A DNA stretch of 64,000 bases from Phytophthora colocasiae (taxonomy: Eukaryota > Oomycota > Peronosporomycetes > Peronosporales > Peronosporaceae), in NCBI GenBank assembly GCA_018806915.1, contig JAGKQI010000091.1, positions 1 through 64,000 of the forward strand, in the 5' to 3' direction. The translations under genes were made by a program, and so were the position numbers. The stretch's first letter is position 1; each line of letters begins with the position of its first letter. Under the pieces are notes generated by a model. It was given only the letters and a program-made list of their open reading frames with translations, searched no databases and was not told the DNA's origin. Positions 32,425 to 42,801 of this stretch are shown here, in pieces.

Positions 32425-34769
32425 GTTCCAGCCGTGATCAAGATATCGTCGATGTAAGATCTCAGTCCTAGAACCGACGGTCGACCAGTATCTTCAGGGA
32501 CCCCTGATTCAAACACATCTGTAGAGTCTTTCGTATTCCCTGACTGGGAGATCTTCAAAAATCCATATAGGGCGTTGTCCACAAGACGTTGATAGATCTG
32601 AGGGGCGTTCTTCAGCCCGAACGGCATGCGATTCCACTCGAAGAGGCCGAACGGGGTGATGAAAGCTGAGATCGCGCGAGCTCGATCGGTCATTGATACG
32701 ACCCAGAATCCACTCGCCATGTCTAATGAACAGTACCACAGAACTTTGTCAAGATCTTCTAACAGGTCATTGATCAGAGGCATTGGGTAGATCATCAGCC
32801 TCGTGAGACCGTTCACCAGCCGATAATCGATACATAGTCGGATGTCTACACCGTTCTTCTTGATGATCACCACGATCGGCGATGCCCATGGCGAGGTCGA
32901 TGGCCGAATGATCTTGGCAGCTAGGAGTCCTTTGATGAGATCCGATACTTTCTCGCGGAACTGTGGCGCCACCTTTCGGACTCGTTGTGCGATCAGCTTT
33001 GCATCACCCACGTCGATATCGCATATAACACCCTTGGCCGCTGGAGGAAGTGCGTTTCCCTTTCCGATCAGGAGATGTCGCTTCTTCCAAATAATCTGTC
33101 GAAGTTTCTCGATCTCTTCCGGGGTAGCCGATCCCGGATTCCCTACTTGTAGATCTTCAATCCTGACTTCTTCGGTGGTGGAAATCTGGATCTCCGGTAC
33201 TACTGCGAGATTATCGGCTAGATCTTCGGCCGAAAAATCGCCACTTTCGTGTAAGTGGGTCTGATCAGCGTTCTCGATCCCTTCAGGAGATGTCGGATCC
33301 GGTTCATCCGTTGATTGATCACGCAGCCTATCGTCCTTGGCTGTCAAGATCGGGGTGTCTTTAACCATGGGGACGGCATCGGCGTCGGATACATGTTGGA
33401 TCTCGATTTGAAAATCTGGTTTTTCTGTTTTTACCTCGATTTCCTCTTCACCTGTCCGATCTGTCCGACCTGGGGCCTGATCTGGCAAGCTCTCATTCGT
33501 CTCAGTCTCACCATTCGTCTCAGTCTCACCGCCCCCAGCTTCGCCACTCGGGGTCTTGTCGGAACTGATCGTGATCGGTGGGGTATCCATGGGATCCGGT
33601 TGGGGATCGATGAATGCGACCTTGACTTCGGCTGTATCGGTTGGTGATCGCGGTTCCGGTGTCGATATTGGTGCAGGATCAGGGTCGGTCCTGGTTGCCC
33701 GGCGGAGTATGGATCGCGGCGTAACGTAGGTCGGCCGTTCGACCGACGGTAAGGGGATCTCTACGGATTCCTGAGGTTCTGGCCTTGCGTCCACAGTCGC
33801 TTCTAGAGCTAGATTCTGCCACTCCATGTAGCGCCGGGATCCGACCGACACAAACCCGGGGAATCGGGGCACTTTTTCTTGATCAAGTACCATCCCGACA
33901 TGTAATCTGTGATCCAATCGTAAGATTTTCTCGCTCAAATTCGTGATCACTAAGTACCGAGTTCGGCCGGGTCCATTTACCACGGTGGGTACCCATTGGT
34001 CGCCTCTGGTCACCCACAATTTCTCCGTCGCCGATAATTTCACTCTCGATGCGGTCTCTTCAGATCCCCCAACTGGGATATGTAGATCTTCTTCCAATTT
34101 TACTGATCTTACCTTCTCCCCGTATAATCTCTTGCGACCACTAAGTGGGATCCCCACTTCATTAGGTAAGCACATCGATCCCTTCGCAAGATCCATCCGG
34201 ACCCCAGCCGGGATCATGAAATCCATACCCAGGATCGCATCTTGCCCGGATAGATCCCCGATCCAAATATCGAAAAAGTAGACCAGGTATCCTGCAAGCG
34301 TGATCTTGATCCTCGTTCTTCCCTCGGTGGTGTACACATTATCACCGATCCCAACACACTCCTGTCTCTGACTAGTGTCAAAGTGGCACCCAACCTTACG
34401 AGCAAAGGTGGTATCCAAGATGGATACCTCGGCGCCAGTGTCCAGGAGCAAGATCGCTCTTTCATGATTAATCTTGCCTGAGATCTTGGCTTAGCGGAAC
34501 CATTTTCCTGGTGCGTGGTATTTCCAGTAACCCCTGGATTCTCCTTCCTTGAGATCCAAGGCCACTTCACGCACCAGATCGCGAGAACTCATCGATCCGG
34601 GAAGACTCGCGATCTTAGCAGTATACGAATGCAACTTACATGTATTACCGCGCAGATCCGAATTCTCCCTATCTTGATCTCTCGATTTCTTGTTCACATA
34701 TGCATAGATGCAGTACTCAGAACGCTCGGCTCGTACCGGTTTCCAAACCGGCGAGCGTCCTAGTTTAAC
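32390..34769 (-). pseudogene. pol: Gypsy-B2 linker, protease and reverse transcriptase (pol 5' part)
   Basis: Pol enters in the -1 frame at 34769. The linker runs to a premature TAA at 34493-34491, where Gypsy-B1 has CAA. The protease follows (LLLDTGAEVSILDTTFARKV, 34450-34390; LSGQDAILGMDFMIPAG), then a Ser/Thr/Glu/Pro-rich spacer and RT (WASPIVVIIKKNGVDIRLCI; FGLFEWNRMPFGLKNAPQIY; YIDD at 32458-32447). The isoleucine in YIDD and about 40 extra residues between the LVDNALYGFLKI and YIDD segments are shared with Gypsy-B1. A one-base loss near 32390 breaks the frame after YIDD. Confidence 0.85.
34722..34769 (-). promoter_or_regulatory. Candidate -1 frameshift signal, Gypsy-B2 gag/pol
   Basis: The gag frame reads ATG TTA AAC TAG: GTTAAAC at 34769-34763, stop at 34762-34760. 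A strong stem-loop follows (34758-34722; outer stem ACGCTCG/CGAGCGT, inner stem CCGGTTT/AAACCGG). Pol is in the -1 frame and is open through the site. The spacer of four bases is short, and the heptamer is only partly canonical, so this call is weaker than in the other families. Confidence 0.5.
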
Positions 34770-36570
34770 ATCTTTTCCACCTTCTCGGGAAACAGTCCGG
34801 CATGTCGGGTCGGGTCGTACCACTTGCGGATCTGGTTGTAGAATTCTTCCATGGGGCATCCTCCAGCTTCATGGATCTCCCACAACCACGGCATGTATAT
34901 AGACAGCGATCCGTTGGGTGGCCCCTCTTTCCGCACTTGTCACAGGTTAGGCGTCTCCAGCAGTCCAGATCCGTGTGCTTCCGCGACCCACAATGCGAAC
35001 AGCGACCTCTATCGTGATCTGGTTGTCTGCGATCCGTGGTCCGGCCTCGGTCCTGCACGTTCGAGTGCGATCGCAACTGATCCTGTTGGTGGGAGCGCCC
35101 CAGCACCGATCGGCTTGTCTTCTGACGCGGCAAGATATATCCTCCGGAGATCGCCTTCAGAATCGGATCCATCCGATCCGGATATTTCTTCTGATTCTGA
35201 GCTCGGATCTTGAGTTTGGATCGCCCGTACCACCGCTCGGGTGGGAGCTGCCGGGGCACTGGCCGGTGCCTTTTGTCTGTACTTCGATCCGAACGCAGAT
35301 TTACGCTGCCTGCTTTTCGCCCGTTCCCGGGCACGGAGTACCTCCTCCAGCTCCTCGACGTCACTCAGTCGGAGTAGGGTCAGCCGATCAGCTAACTCCG
35401 GATCTCCCAATGTCTCTATGTAGTGGTCCACATGTTCTCGGCGGGCCTTAGGGCTCCCGTCCTTGATCTTCAGTCTAGCACGTAAAGCCGCCACGTTGAG
35501 CCGGTAGAGATAATCGAGAGGGTTTCTTCCGATCGCTTGCGAGCGTGATAGTATTGCCACGCGACCGACATACCCAACCCACAATATTGGGTCTGGAAAC
35601 TGTCCAACAGATCCGCCCACTTGGTTTTCGTCGTTCGACTGAGCTGCCTGTACCAGTTCTTTGCCGGTCCTACCATCAGATCTGCAAACGTGAGGCATTT
35701 CTCTTCTTCCGTAGCCTGATCGCGTTGGAACGCCGACTTGACTTTACTGATCCAGGCCCGAGCGCGATCTTCGTCCAGATCTTTACCCGTAAAATCTTTC
35801 AGATCCGAGATCGCTGAGATCCGGACCCGCTGGATCATCGACGATCCTCCTTGACCGATCGCCGCGGATGCGATCGTGGCTCGGCTCGACGTCTGTCCAC
35901 CGGAACTTGGTATGCCCATGTCGTCTGGATCGTATTCCCATGCGTCCGGATCCGAGGCCGTAACGGACTCCATCTCAACATCCAACTCCCCTTTGATCGG
36001 CGATCGGGGTGTCGCGAGATTCCGTTCTTTAAAAACGATCCATCGCCATTTGAAAGTAGTCGTCAACTTGTTGCTCGATCCAGTGGAATTAGTCGTCGGC
36101 GCGGTCTGGTCTGTCCGGATCCGGCGATTTTCTTGCTGATCAGGTGTCTTAGCCTCCAGTTTCGTGGTCACCGATCGTGTATCTTGTTTCTTCATACGTG
36201 ATTTCAGGAACTTGGCGCCGGAGGGCCCTAGCGACATGCGTTGCAGCCTTCTCGGGCTATCTGAGTCTGGTTCCGAGGTCGCTGACGCGTAGCATGACGA
36301 CCCAGTCTGATAGCCTGGGTCGGGCGTCATTGGGCGCTCGCCGACCAAGATCTTGAGGGAGTCGAATAGATCATGGGTCGCAGATTGAATCGCTTGCAGT
36401 TCCAAGTCAAATAGAGAGTTTGGGTCGAACACTCCAGCCACTAAACCAGCCTCTTGGAGCAGATCAAGTAGAATCTTCACCGCGTTCAGGCGGTCCGAGC
36501 TGAGTCCGGGGTTTCGACACTGGGCCGGTGAGGTTACCGATCTGGCGGACTTGTATGATCGTAAGAACGG
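34760..36570 (-). pseudogene. gag: Gypsy-B2 Gag (frameshifted)
   Basis: The frame from about 36510 gives NAVKILLDLLQEAGLVAG, then SDSPRRLQRMSLGPSG, the gag domain (RDQATEEEKCLTFADLMVG; LLDSFQTQYCGLGMSVAWQ), basic/acidic linker, and three cysteine clusters at 34995-34870 (CSHCGSRKHTDLDC, CDKCGKRGHPTDRC, CRGCG). Frameshifts lie near 36145, 36035, 35525, 35100 and 34880, the last just after the final knuckle. The start codon is uncertain: upstream frames (36570-36900) are open without a clear ATG, and GTG at 36480 is not a eukaryotic start. Confidence 0.7.
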
Positions 36571-37070
36571 GATCGTTAAGCAAGGTCTCGCTTAGCATCT
36601 TCCTGTAATACGGCCTGCTCGATCGCGTCCTTGGTAATCGTCGATCCTGGGCTGATCATATCTTCTGGCTCTGAGTCTGGAGCTTTCAATTTCGTCCGGG
36701 TGCTCTTGATCTTCTTTTTCTTGGTCGATCTTGAGGCAACAGTGGACTTGGTGAGCAGATAAGGTTTCAGCTTTGCTGATTCCTTATCGCTCGTGTGCGG
36801 ATCTCGATTTTCATCGAGATCCGCGGTGGCCCTCGAAGGGGCCTTGGGAGGAATTCGAGGTTTTCTTCGAGATCTGGATTGCGATCCAGGTCTGCCTCGT
36901 GCCTGTCAGTAGAGATCCTCCCAGAACTCTGCTGATCTGTGGATCTTTCCGTTTTCAGCGGTGCCTCCGTCGATCCAACGTTCGAAGGCACTTCTTCCCC
37001 TTGTTCTTCTTTAATCTTGTCATCTTCTTGGGACTCACGGTGATATCCGAAGTCACCAGAAGTTCCAGGC
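36571..37070 (-). other. Gypsy-B2 5' leader
   Basis: This is leader sequence between PBS and the clear part of gag. One frame is open for about 110 codons (RKPRIPPKAPSRATADLDEN through PEDMISPGSTITKDA) and ends at a stop near 36590. It could be the Gag N-terminus behind a frameshift, but no ATG begins it. It may also hold packaging signals; none can be named. Confidence 0.4.
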
Positions 37071-37081
37071 ACATTGCACCA
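37071..37081 (-). promoter_or_regulatory. Primer binding site of Gypsy-B2
   Basis: One base inside the 5' LTR, the minus strand reads TGGTGCAATGT. TGG would pair with a tRNA CCA end and TGGTGC implies a tRNA ending GCACCA; the tRNA identity cannot be fixed from this window. It differs from the TGGTAGCA of Gypsy-A and Gypsy-C. Confidence 0.55.
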
Positions 37082-37082
37082 T

Positions 37083-38395
37083 TGTGGTGGAGCGGATCTG
37101 GCCAAAATCTGGTTGAGGCCGATCGCGATCGCCACTTGCGCCCAGACACCGACTAACGGAGGGTCCCCCGATGATCCGTGATCTTGTTGCGTGTAGTGTT
37201 CACCTTGTGTACCCGTCGGTAGGCGGGTTACGCTCTTCCAGGTAACTTCTGAAGATGTCTTGGGACGAGAAGAAGGTCTTGGGTGACGCAGGGGTTTGAG
37301 GCGGCGTGGAAGTTCTTCACTCCACCTCAGGGTACTTGATCCCGGTCGTAGGCGAGTTCTCGAGCCTTGATCCGGAGTGCCTGGTTCTTGATCCAGGTCT
37401 TCCAATAGTCAATGTTCGGGATTCAGTCCCTTCCTTTCGTTGTTTTCCGCTTTCGATAGCGGGGGTCTTGAGGGCGAGATTCGACGGGATCCTTAGGCTA
37501 AACAACCAATTCCTTCCGATCCGATGTATGCACTTAAAGGATAGTTCACTAGATAGGGCAAAGCTGGCCAATATATTATCCAGACTTAACCGCTATACTA
37601 GGTCACGTATCCTTACCTTCCTGACGCTTGTAGGGCCAATGTAGTTCCCGGTTCCAGGCGTAGCGAAGACACTTGAGTGGTTCAGGGCAAATTCGAGTCT
37701 GTTTATGGTTATTCCTATGCCTACTAATCCCATCCTGATTTACTATCCTACGATCACATGACACTGGCTACAGAGCTGATCCTAGCTTGGTTCCCCTAAC
37801 CCTGATCTTGAGCCGATTCCGTACTTAACCGAAGCTTGATCTCGCACTTAACCGAAGCTTGATCTCGCACCTAACCGAAGCTTGATCTCGCACTTAATCG
37901 GGGCTTGATCGCTGCCTGATCCCGCTTGGTAATCCTTCAAAGAATCCGGATCAGGCCACCAGAAGAGTCTGCGTCGCGCCTGGGGTTGACCTTGATCCGG
38001 AGCTGATCTCGTACTTATACGGAGAGGATCATTGCGCGATCTTGCGTGATCTCGCTTCGTCGCCGCCCAGGAAGTTGGATCGTGCTGTTAGAGGCTTCGG
38101 GGCGCCAGGGTAAGCTGATCATGCTCGCTTGGGGCCCCGTCATCGTTGATCGCGCGAGAACATCCTTGATTTCCCCATTCTTCCTCCGGCAGGATTCGGA
38201 TCACCCACGAACACCGCTCCACCTGCTTCTTCGCCGGTGTCTCCGTTGCCTGTTCCCGGCGGGACCCATCGTACCTTCGTCTGATTCGACCCAGATCTGG
38301 CGATCACAGGTCCCCCCTGTCGCTCGTTCCGACTCTATTCGGGTTCGTGGCTGACATCGCCTCTCCGGGAAAAATTTTTCGTCCGCTTCACCACA
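37083..38395 (-). repeat. Gypsy-B2 5' LTR (1,313 bp)
   Basis: Pairs with 24598-25900; ends are TGTGGTG and CACCACA. It has three to four tandem CTTAACCGAAGCTTGATCTCG-type units (37827-37911) where the other LTR has two, so the two LTRs have diverged by unit gain or loss as well as by point changes. At its outer end it is fused to Gypsy-Cd RT sequence (TGTTCGTCCACAG). Confidence 0.9.
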
Positions 38396-39399
38396 TGTTC
38401 GTCCACAGTCAGGCCGAACACGGCAAGACTGACGTCGAGGTACACGTGGAACACGTGAGAGCAGTGCTCGAGTGCATGCGCACTAACAAGTTGTACGCCA
38501 ACGCGGACAAGTGCGTCTTTGGCGCGGAAGAAATCCCCTTCCTAGGGTGCTTCATTGGGAAGCATGGCCTTCGTGCTGATCCAGCAAAGGTCAAGGCCAT
38601 TGTGGACTGGCCGGTTCCCTTGAACCAGAAGGACTTGCGTAAGTGGCTGGGTTTGGCCAACTACTTGCACAAGTACAGCGAGAACTACGCTGAGTTGGCT
38701 CGGCCACTGTCGGATCTCCTTAAGAAGGATGCCGAATGGGTATGGCGTGCTGAGCACGAGAGTGCGTTCACTTGTATCAAGGATAGCCTGCTTCAGGCAC
38801 CGATACTGGCGCTGCCAGACCCCGATCGTCCATTCATCGTCGTCTGTGACGCCTCGGACTTTGCCATCGGCAGTGCTTTGCTACAAGCGGACGCCGAAGG
38901 GCGCGAACGCGTCATTGCGTTTGAGTCGCGACAGCTCAAGGCTGCTGAGAAGAACTATCCAGTTCATGACAAGGAGCTACTTGCGATGAAGTACGCTCTC
39001 GTCAAATTCAGGGTTCACCTGCTCGGCTCCAAGCCGTTTGTGATCTACACGGATCATGCGTCACTACGCACAGCGACGCAGTCGCCTCACCTCTCGCAGA
39101 GGATGGCCCGATGGCTCTCCTTCTTTGCGGAGTATAACTTCGAGGTGAAGTACAAGCCTGGCAGGCAGAACGTCCTCGCTGACGCGTTATCACGTCGCCC
39201 GGACTATGAGTTATCTCATGTCACCTCGGTGACGTCGTCCGTGACGGACATGGTTCGAGCAGCGTACGCTCAGGACGACTCTTGTGTCGCGTTGCTCCAA
39301 GCTCTGGGGAGCGATGAGTTTAAAGACTCAAAGGTGACTCTGTCACGACGCCTAAAGGCGAGACTCCAACGCTACAGCCTGGAAGGCGGTCTGCTGTAA
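38396..39399 (+). pseudogene. pol: Gypsy-Cd RT 3' half and RNase H (upstream array unit)
   Basis: The sequence begins inside RT just after the catalytic YFDD (VFVHSQAEHGKTDVEVHVEH). It has the thumb/tether (DWPVPLNQKDLRKWLGLANY) and RNase H (VVCDASDFAIGSALLQ; KELLAMKYALVKFRVHLLG; YTDHASLRTATQSPHLSQR; NVLADALSRRPDYE), ending RYSLEGGLL at a TAA supplied by the LTR (39397-39399). The frame is open throughout. Everything 5' of it is replaced by Gypsy-B2. It is the tail of a unit upstream of the LTR at 39395 and, like its partner at 63521, lacks integrase. Confidence 0.85.
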
Positions 39400-39817
39400 C
39401 GGGGATGTTACACGAATGTTTCTCGTTGGTGTGTGACACACGTGGATACATTTATGTGGGTACATAATGGTACGTGACACTCATAGAAACATTTATGTGG
39501 GTACATAATGGTGTGGCACACACGAGTAGATACGTAGATGGCCTCAGAGCCTCACGTTGCATTTTGATTAGGATTTAGTATGTTAGATACTAAATCCGTT
39601 ACATTTAGGATTAGGGCAATAAAATAAATAAAAATCAGTTTGCATTTTACATAATTAGTGTTAGTTCCTTTATTATAGGGACACTGATTGTGTGAGTTCC
39701 GTATTTAGTGGATTACTTGGTTCTTGTATAGAACCGAAGGCTAGTGCCTTGCAAGCAGGACTCTACGAGTCAACTAAACTTCCTCTGTGCGGTGCATACC
39801 TACGCAGCCCCGCTGCA
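39395..39817 (+). repeat. Gypsy-Cd LTR, left copy (423 bp)
   Basis: Runs from TGTAACGGGG to CCCCGCTGCA. The first 165 bp or so (U3) differ from the Gypsy-C LTR, while the rest matches it. The U3 holds a 24-bp direct repeat (39448-39471 and 39489-39512, ACATTTATGTGGGTACATAA plus four bases), possibly enhancer-like. It is preceded by RNase H and followed by PBS and gag, so it serves as 3' LTR of one unit and 5' LTR of the next. Confidence 0.9.
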
Positions 39818-39819
39818 TC

Positions 39820-39828
39820 TGGTAGCAC
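39820..39828 (+). promoter_or_regulatory. Primer binding site of Gypsy-Cd
   Basis: TGGTAGCAC two bases after the LTR; the same nine bases follow the Gypsy-A 5' LTR (1299) and the Gypsy-C LTRs (41758, 48774). Confidence 0.7.
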
Positions 39829-39874
39829 TCGTAGTCAATCCAACTCCTGAGTTGAAGACTGTTTCTCTGTGAGA

Positions 39875-40846
39875 ATGGAGCCAGAAGCATACGCTCACTT
39901 GACTCCGAGTCAGCAGGACACGCTTAACAAGCTTACGTCCTTGCTGGGCCCTGAAGGTATGGCGCACCTTGCGTCTCAAGGACCGGAGGCCGTCAACGCG
40001 CGCCTCGAGGCATTTGCCTCGTACGAGAACGCTCTCGTCGAGCACATTCAGCGGAATGTAAAAGGAGTTAATCCCGCTCCGAGAGCTAAGCCCGTCACGC
40101 TCAGTGTGAAGACCTTCCACGGGAATGATGGGGAGAACCTCCTTTTGTGGACCCGAGTGGTTGAAATGGCCATGGGGGCCGCCATGCTCTAGTTGGAGGG
40201 GCAACGCGTGGCGTTTGCCATCTCCAAGCTCGAAGGACGAGCACGAGAATGGGCTTTGACGTCTGGGACGTCGGTAGAAGCGGCCTTCCCTACTTGGGGC
40301 GAGCTAAAAGCCAAGCTCACGCAAGTGTTTGCTCCGCCTAACCAGGCATATCGCGTGCGGTCACGCTTCCTTGCTTGCCGACAGGGCAAGAAGGATCTGG
40401 TGGACTATGTCCAAGAGCTGCGAACGCTCATCGCCGGCATGGCTGCCGACCCTCTACCCGAGGTGGTCGCCGTGACCGTCTTCATGGAAGGCTTGCGAGC
40501 TGGTGTGGCCAGGACGGAGGCATTCCGTCATAGCCCCCGCAGCTTCGAAGACGCTGTCAGCGTGGCATTGAATGCCGAACACAACTTTAAGTTGTCGAGG
40601 GTCGGTGCTATCAGCACAGGGTCCGGTGGACCCGAGCCCATGGACCTCAGCTATGCTGAAGATGAGGTAGCTGAGCTACGAGCTGCGGTGCAGCGTATGA
40701 GCACCCGCCGGTGCTATACATGCGGCAGTCCCTCACACCTGAGGCCCAACTGCCCTCTGCGCAAAGAGCGCGCCGGCCAAAATGGCCGCAACCCTGCCGC
40801 GGGTCCCGCTTTGGGCTCTGCCCAGGGAAACGCCGGCTCCCAGTAG
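39875..40846 (+). pseudogene. gag: Gypsy-Cd Gag with a single nonsense change
   Basis: The ATG at 39875 ([20 protein letters not shown]) gives 323 codons ending GSQ-TAG. The frame is complete except for TAG at 40190-40192, where both Gypsy-C copies have CAG, a C-to-T change. The gag domain spans about residues 65-230 ([53 protein letters not shown]) and a CCHC knuckle is at about 284-297 (CYTCGSPSHLRPNC). The Gypsy-C copy at 48829 shows the intact version. Confidence 0.85.
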
Positions 40847-40865
40847 ACGCGGGGCGGTCTACTGG
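40825..40865 (+). promoter_or_regulatory. -1 ribosomal frameshift signal, Gypsy-Cd (G GGA AAC + stem-loop)
   Basis: In the gag frame CAG GGA AAC gives the canonical heptamer G GGA AAC (40825-40831). An 8-nt spacer leads to the hairpin CCAGTAGAC/GTCTACTGG with an 8-nt loop (40840-40865), whose 5' arm contains the gag stop (40844-40846). The -1 frame is open through to pol; the zero frame meets TGA soon after the stop. Spacer length and hairpin match Gypsy-A. Confidence 0.8.
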
Positions 40866-40903
40866 GGAAGAACTGAGTTCTGCAGTGCGTGAGAGGCACT
40901 GGG

Positions 40904-40986
40904 TGTTGCAACTTGTGAAGTGCAGAGGGGTGTCGCGAAGAGAAGACCAGTCAGTGAGGTAGGAAGGAAATTGAAAAGTTGCAACA
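40904..40986 (+). repeat. Copia-1 left terminal repeat (83 bp)
   Basis: Starts TGTTGCAAC and ends GTTGCAACA, directly followed by a PBS, so it occupies the place of the 5' LTR. Its first 76 bases are the exact reverse complement of the right end of the element. Confidence 0.8.
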
Positions 40987-41001
40987 GGTTATGAGCCCAA
41001 G
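40987..41001 (+). promoter_or_regulatory. Half-tRNA-Met type primer binding site
   Basis: GGTTATGAGCCCAAG is complementary to an anticodon stem-loop CTTGGGCTCATAACC, which contains the CAU anticodon of tRNA-Met. Drosophila copia is primed from an internal fragment of initiator tRNA-Met, and this site fits that mode rather than 3'-end priming. Confidence 0.65.
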
Positions 41002-41034
41002 TTCCGCATTTCGCCGAATAGAGGCCCGTCATCG

Positions 41035-41343
41035 ATGTCTGTCACTGGACGACTGGACTTCTCGGACTTGGGTAGTCCTCAAGCAATGCCGCCTGCCGCG
41101 AGGGCAGAGCGCGCACACCGTCGAGCTCTGGCTGGCGTGCACGGAGAGCTACGAACCGCACAACCCGGGTTTGTCACTCCCCAGCGACCACCGCACCGCA
41201 CGAGCAGCGACAGGGCACGATCGCCCGACGCGGACTCAAGTGTGAGCCCGTCAACTCATAGCACACGAATGTCGGACGACGAAATGATCGTAGTGCTGAA
41301 GGCAAGGCTGGACGACGCGATGGAGCTCATCGAGATCCAGCAA
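41035..41343 (+). pseudogene. gag: Copia-1 Gag N-terminus (to the Gypsy-C insertion)
   Basis: The ATG at 41035 (MSVTGRLDFSDLGSPQ) opens 103 codons ending in DDAMELIEIQQ, where a Gypsy-C dimer interrupts the gene. The frame resumes after the dimer at 56235 with RIIRKEKAAI, the two sides fitting exactly once one copy of the duplicated AGCAA is removed. The N-terminal part is Arg/Ser/Pro-rich, and an amphipathic helix begins before the break. Confidence 0.8.
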
Positions 41344-41755
41344 TGTAACGGGGTTACACGGCGCTGCGCGCCTTGGCTACAATAGGTGTGGTATACACCA
41401 TCCAGGTCACAAGTCACAGATCCGTGTACAACACATAGTGTTTCTCACACGTCACATATGTAGCCAGTTGCTGGCTGTTAGCTCAGAGCCACACATTACA
41501 TTTGATTAGGATTTAGTATGTTAGATACTAAATCCGTTACATTCAGGATTAGGGCAATAAAATAAATAAAAATCAGTTTGCATTTTACATAATTAGTGTT
41601 AGTTCCTTTATTATAGGGACACTGATTGTGAGAGTCCCGTATTTAGTGGACTACTTTGTTCTTGTATAGAACCGAAGGCTAGTGCCTTGCAAGCAGGACT
41701 CTACGAGTCAACCCAACTTCCTCTGTGCCGTGCACACCTACGCAGCCCCGCTGCA
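41344..41755 (+). repeat. Gypsy-C LTR 1 (412 bp)
   Basis: TGTAACGGGG...CCCCGCTGCA. Contains an 11-bp perfect inverted repeat GGATTTAGTAT/ATACTAAATCC (41509-41535) in the part shared with Gypsy-Cd. PBS TGGTAGCAC follows at 41758. Confidence 0.9.
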
Positions 41756-41812
41756 TCTGGTAGCACTAGTAGTCAATCCAACTCCTGAGTTGAAGACTGT
41801 TTCTCTGTGAGA

Positions 41813-42782
41813 ATGGAGCCAGAAGCATACGCTCACTTGACTCCGAGTCAGCAGGACACGCTTAACAAGCTTACGTCCTTGCTGGGCCCTGAAGGTATGG
41901 CGCACCTTGCGTCTCAAGGGCCGGAGGCCGTCAACGCGCGCCTGGAGGCATTTGCCTCGTACGAGAACGCTCTCGTTGAGCACATTCAGCGGAATGTAAA
42001 GGAGTTAATCCCGCTCCGAGAGCTAAGCCCGTCACGCTCAGCGTGAAGACCTTTCACGGGCACGAAGGAGAGAACCTCCTATTGTGGACCCGAGAGGTCG
42101 AGATGGCCATGGGGGCCGCTATGCTCCAGTTGGAAGGCCAACGCGTGGCGTTCGCCATCTCTAAGCTCGAAGGTCGAGCACGAGAATGGGCCTTGACGTC
42201 TGGGACGTCTGTAGAAATGGCCTCCCCCACTTGGGGTGAGCTTAAGGCCAAACTTACGCAAGTATTTGCTCCACCTAACCAGGCGTATCGCGTGCGGTCA
42301 CGCTTCCTCGCTTGCCGACAGGGCAAGAAGGACCTGGTGGACTATGTCCAAGAGCTGCGCACGCTCATTGCCGGCATGGCTGCCGATCCTCTACCTGAGG
42401 TGGTCACTGTGACTATCTTCATGGAAGGTCTGAGAGCTGGCGTGGCCAGGACGGAGGCATTCCGTCAGAATCCTCGCACCTTCGAGGACGCTGTTAGCGT
42501 GGCATTGAATGCTGAACACAACTTTAAGTTGTCGAGGGTCGGTGCTAATAGCACAGGGTCCGGGGACCCGAACCCATGGACCTCAGCTATGCTGAAGATG
42601 AAGTAGCCGAGCTACGAGCTGCGGTGCAGCGTATGAGCACTCGTCGGTGCTACACGTGTGGTAGTCCCACACACCTGAGGCCCAACTGCCCTCTGCGCAA
42701 AGAGCGCGCCGGCCAGAATGGCCGCAACCCTGTCGCGGGTCCCGCTTTGGGCTCTGCCCAGGGAAACGACGGCTCCCAGTAG
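41813..42782 (+). pseudogene. gag: Gypsy-C unit 1 Gag (two frameshifts)
   Basis: The ATG at 41813 gives [10 protein letters not shown]. Relative to unit 2, one A is missing from a four-A run near 41998, and one G from a G run near 42562, so the middle and the zinc-knuckle end ([14 protein letters not shown], about 42649-42690) are in different frames. The stop is TAG at 42780-42782. Confidence 0.85.
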
Positions 42783-42801
42783 ACGCGGGGCGGTCTACTG
42801 G
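42761..42801 (+). promoter_or_regulatory. -1 ribosomal frameshift signal, Gypsy-C unit 1
   Basis: G GGA AAC at 42761-42767, 8-nt spacer, hairpin CCAGTAGAC/GTCTACTGG at 42776-42801 with the gag stop in the 5' arm. Same layout as 40825-40865; the -1 frame leads into the protease. Confidence 0.8.

Larger units (their letters stand above)
24598..38395 (-). mobile_element. Gypsy-B2, full-length dual-RNase H Ty3/gypsy element with convergent gene
   Basis: A 13.8-kb element on the minus strand: 5' LTR 37083-38395, PBS 37081-37071, leader, gag, pol, spacer, convergent gene on the plus strand, purine tract, 3' LTR 24598-25900. The LTRs share the ends TGTGGTG/CACCACA. Left flank (GCAGT, in Gypsy-A2 gag) and right flank (TGTTC, in Gypsy-Cd RT) do not match, so at least one flank was changed after insertion. 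All genes carry some lesion, so the copy is not autonomous. Confidence 0.9.

Noticed and set aside
40904..40986. A small inverted-repeat DNA transposon (MITE)
   Set aside because: The 83 bp have inverted 9-bp ends, but they are followed by a PBS and gag, and the target duplication pairs with 60710-60714, not with the bases after 40986.
41035..41385. Stand-alone 116-codon gene
   Set aside because: The last 13 codons are Gypsy-C LTR. The frame continues exactly at 56235, so it is Copia-1 gag cut by an insertion.
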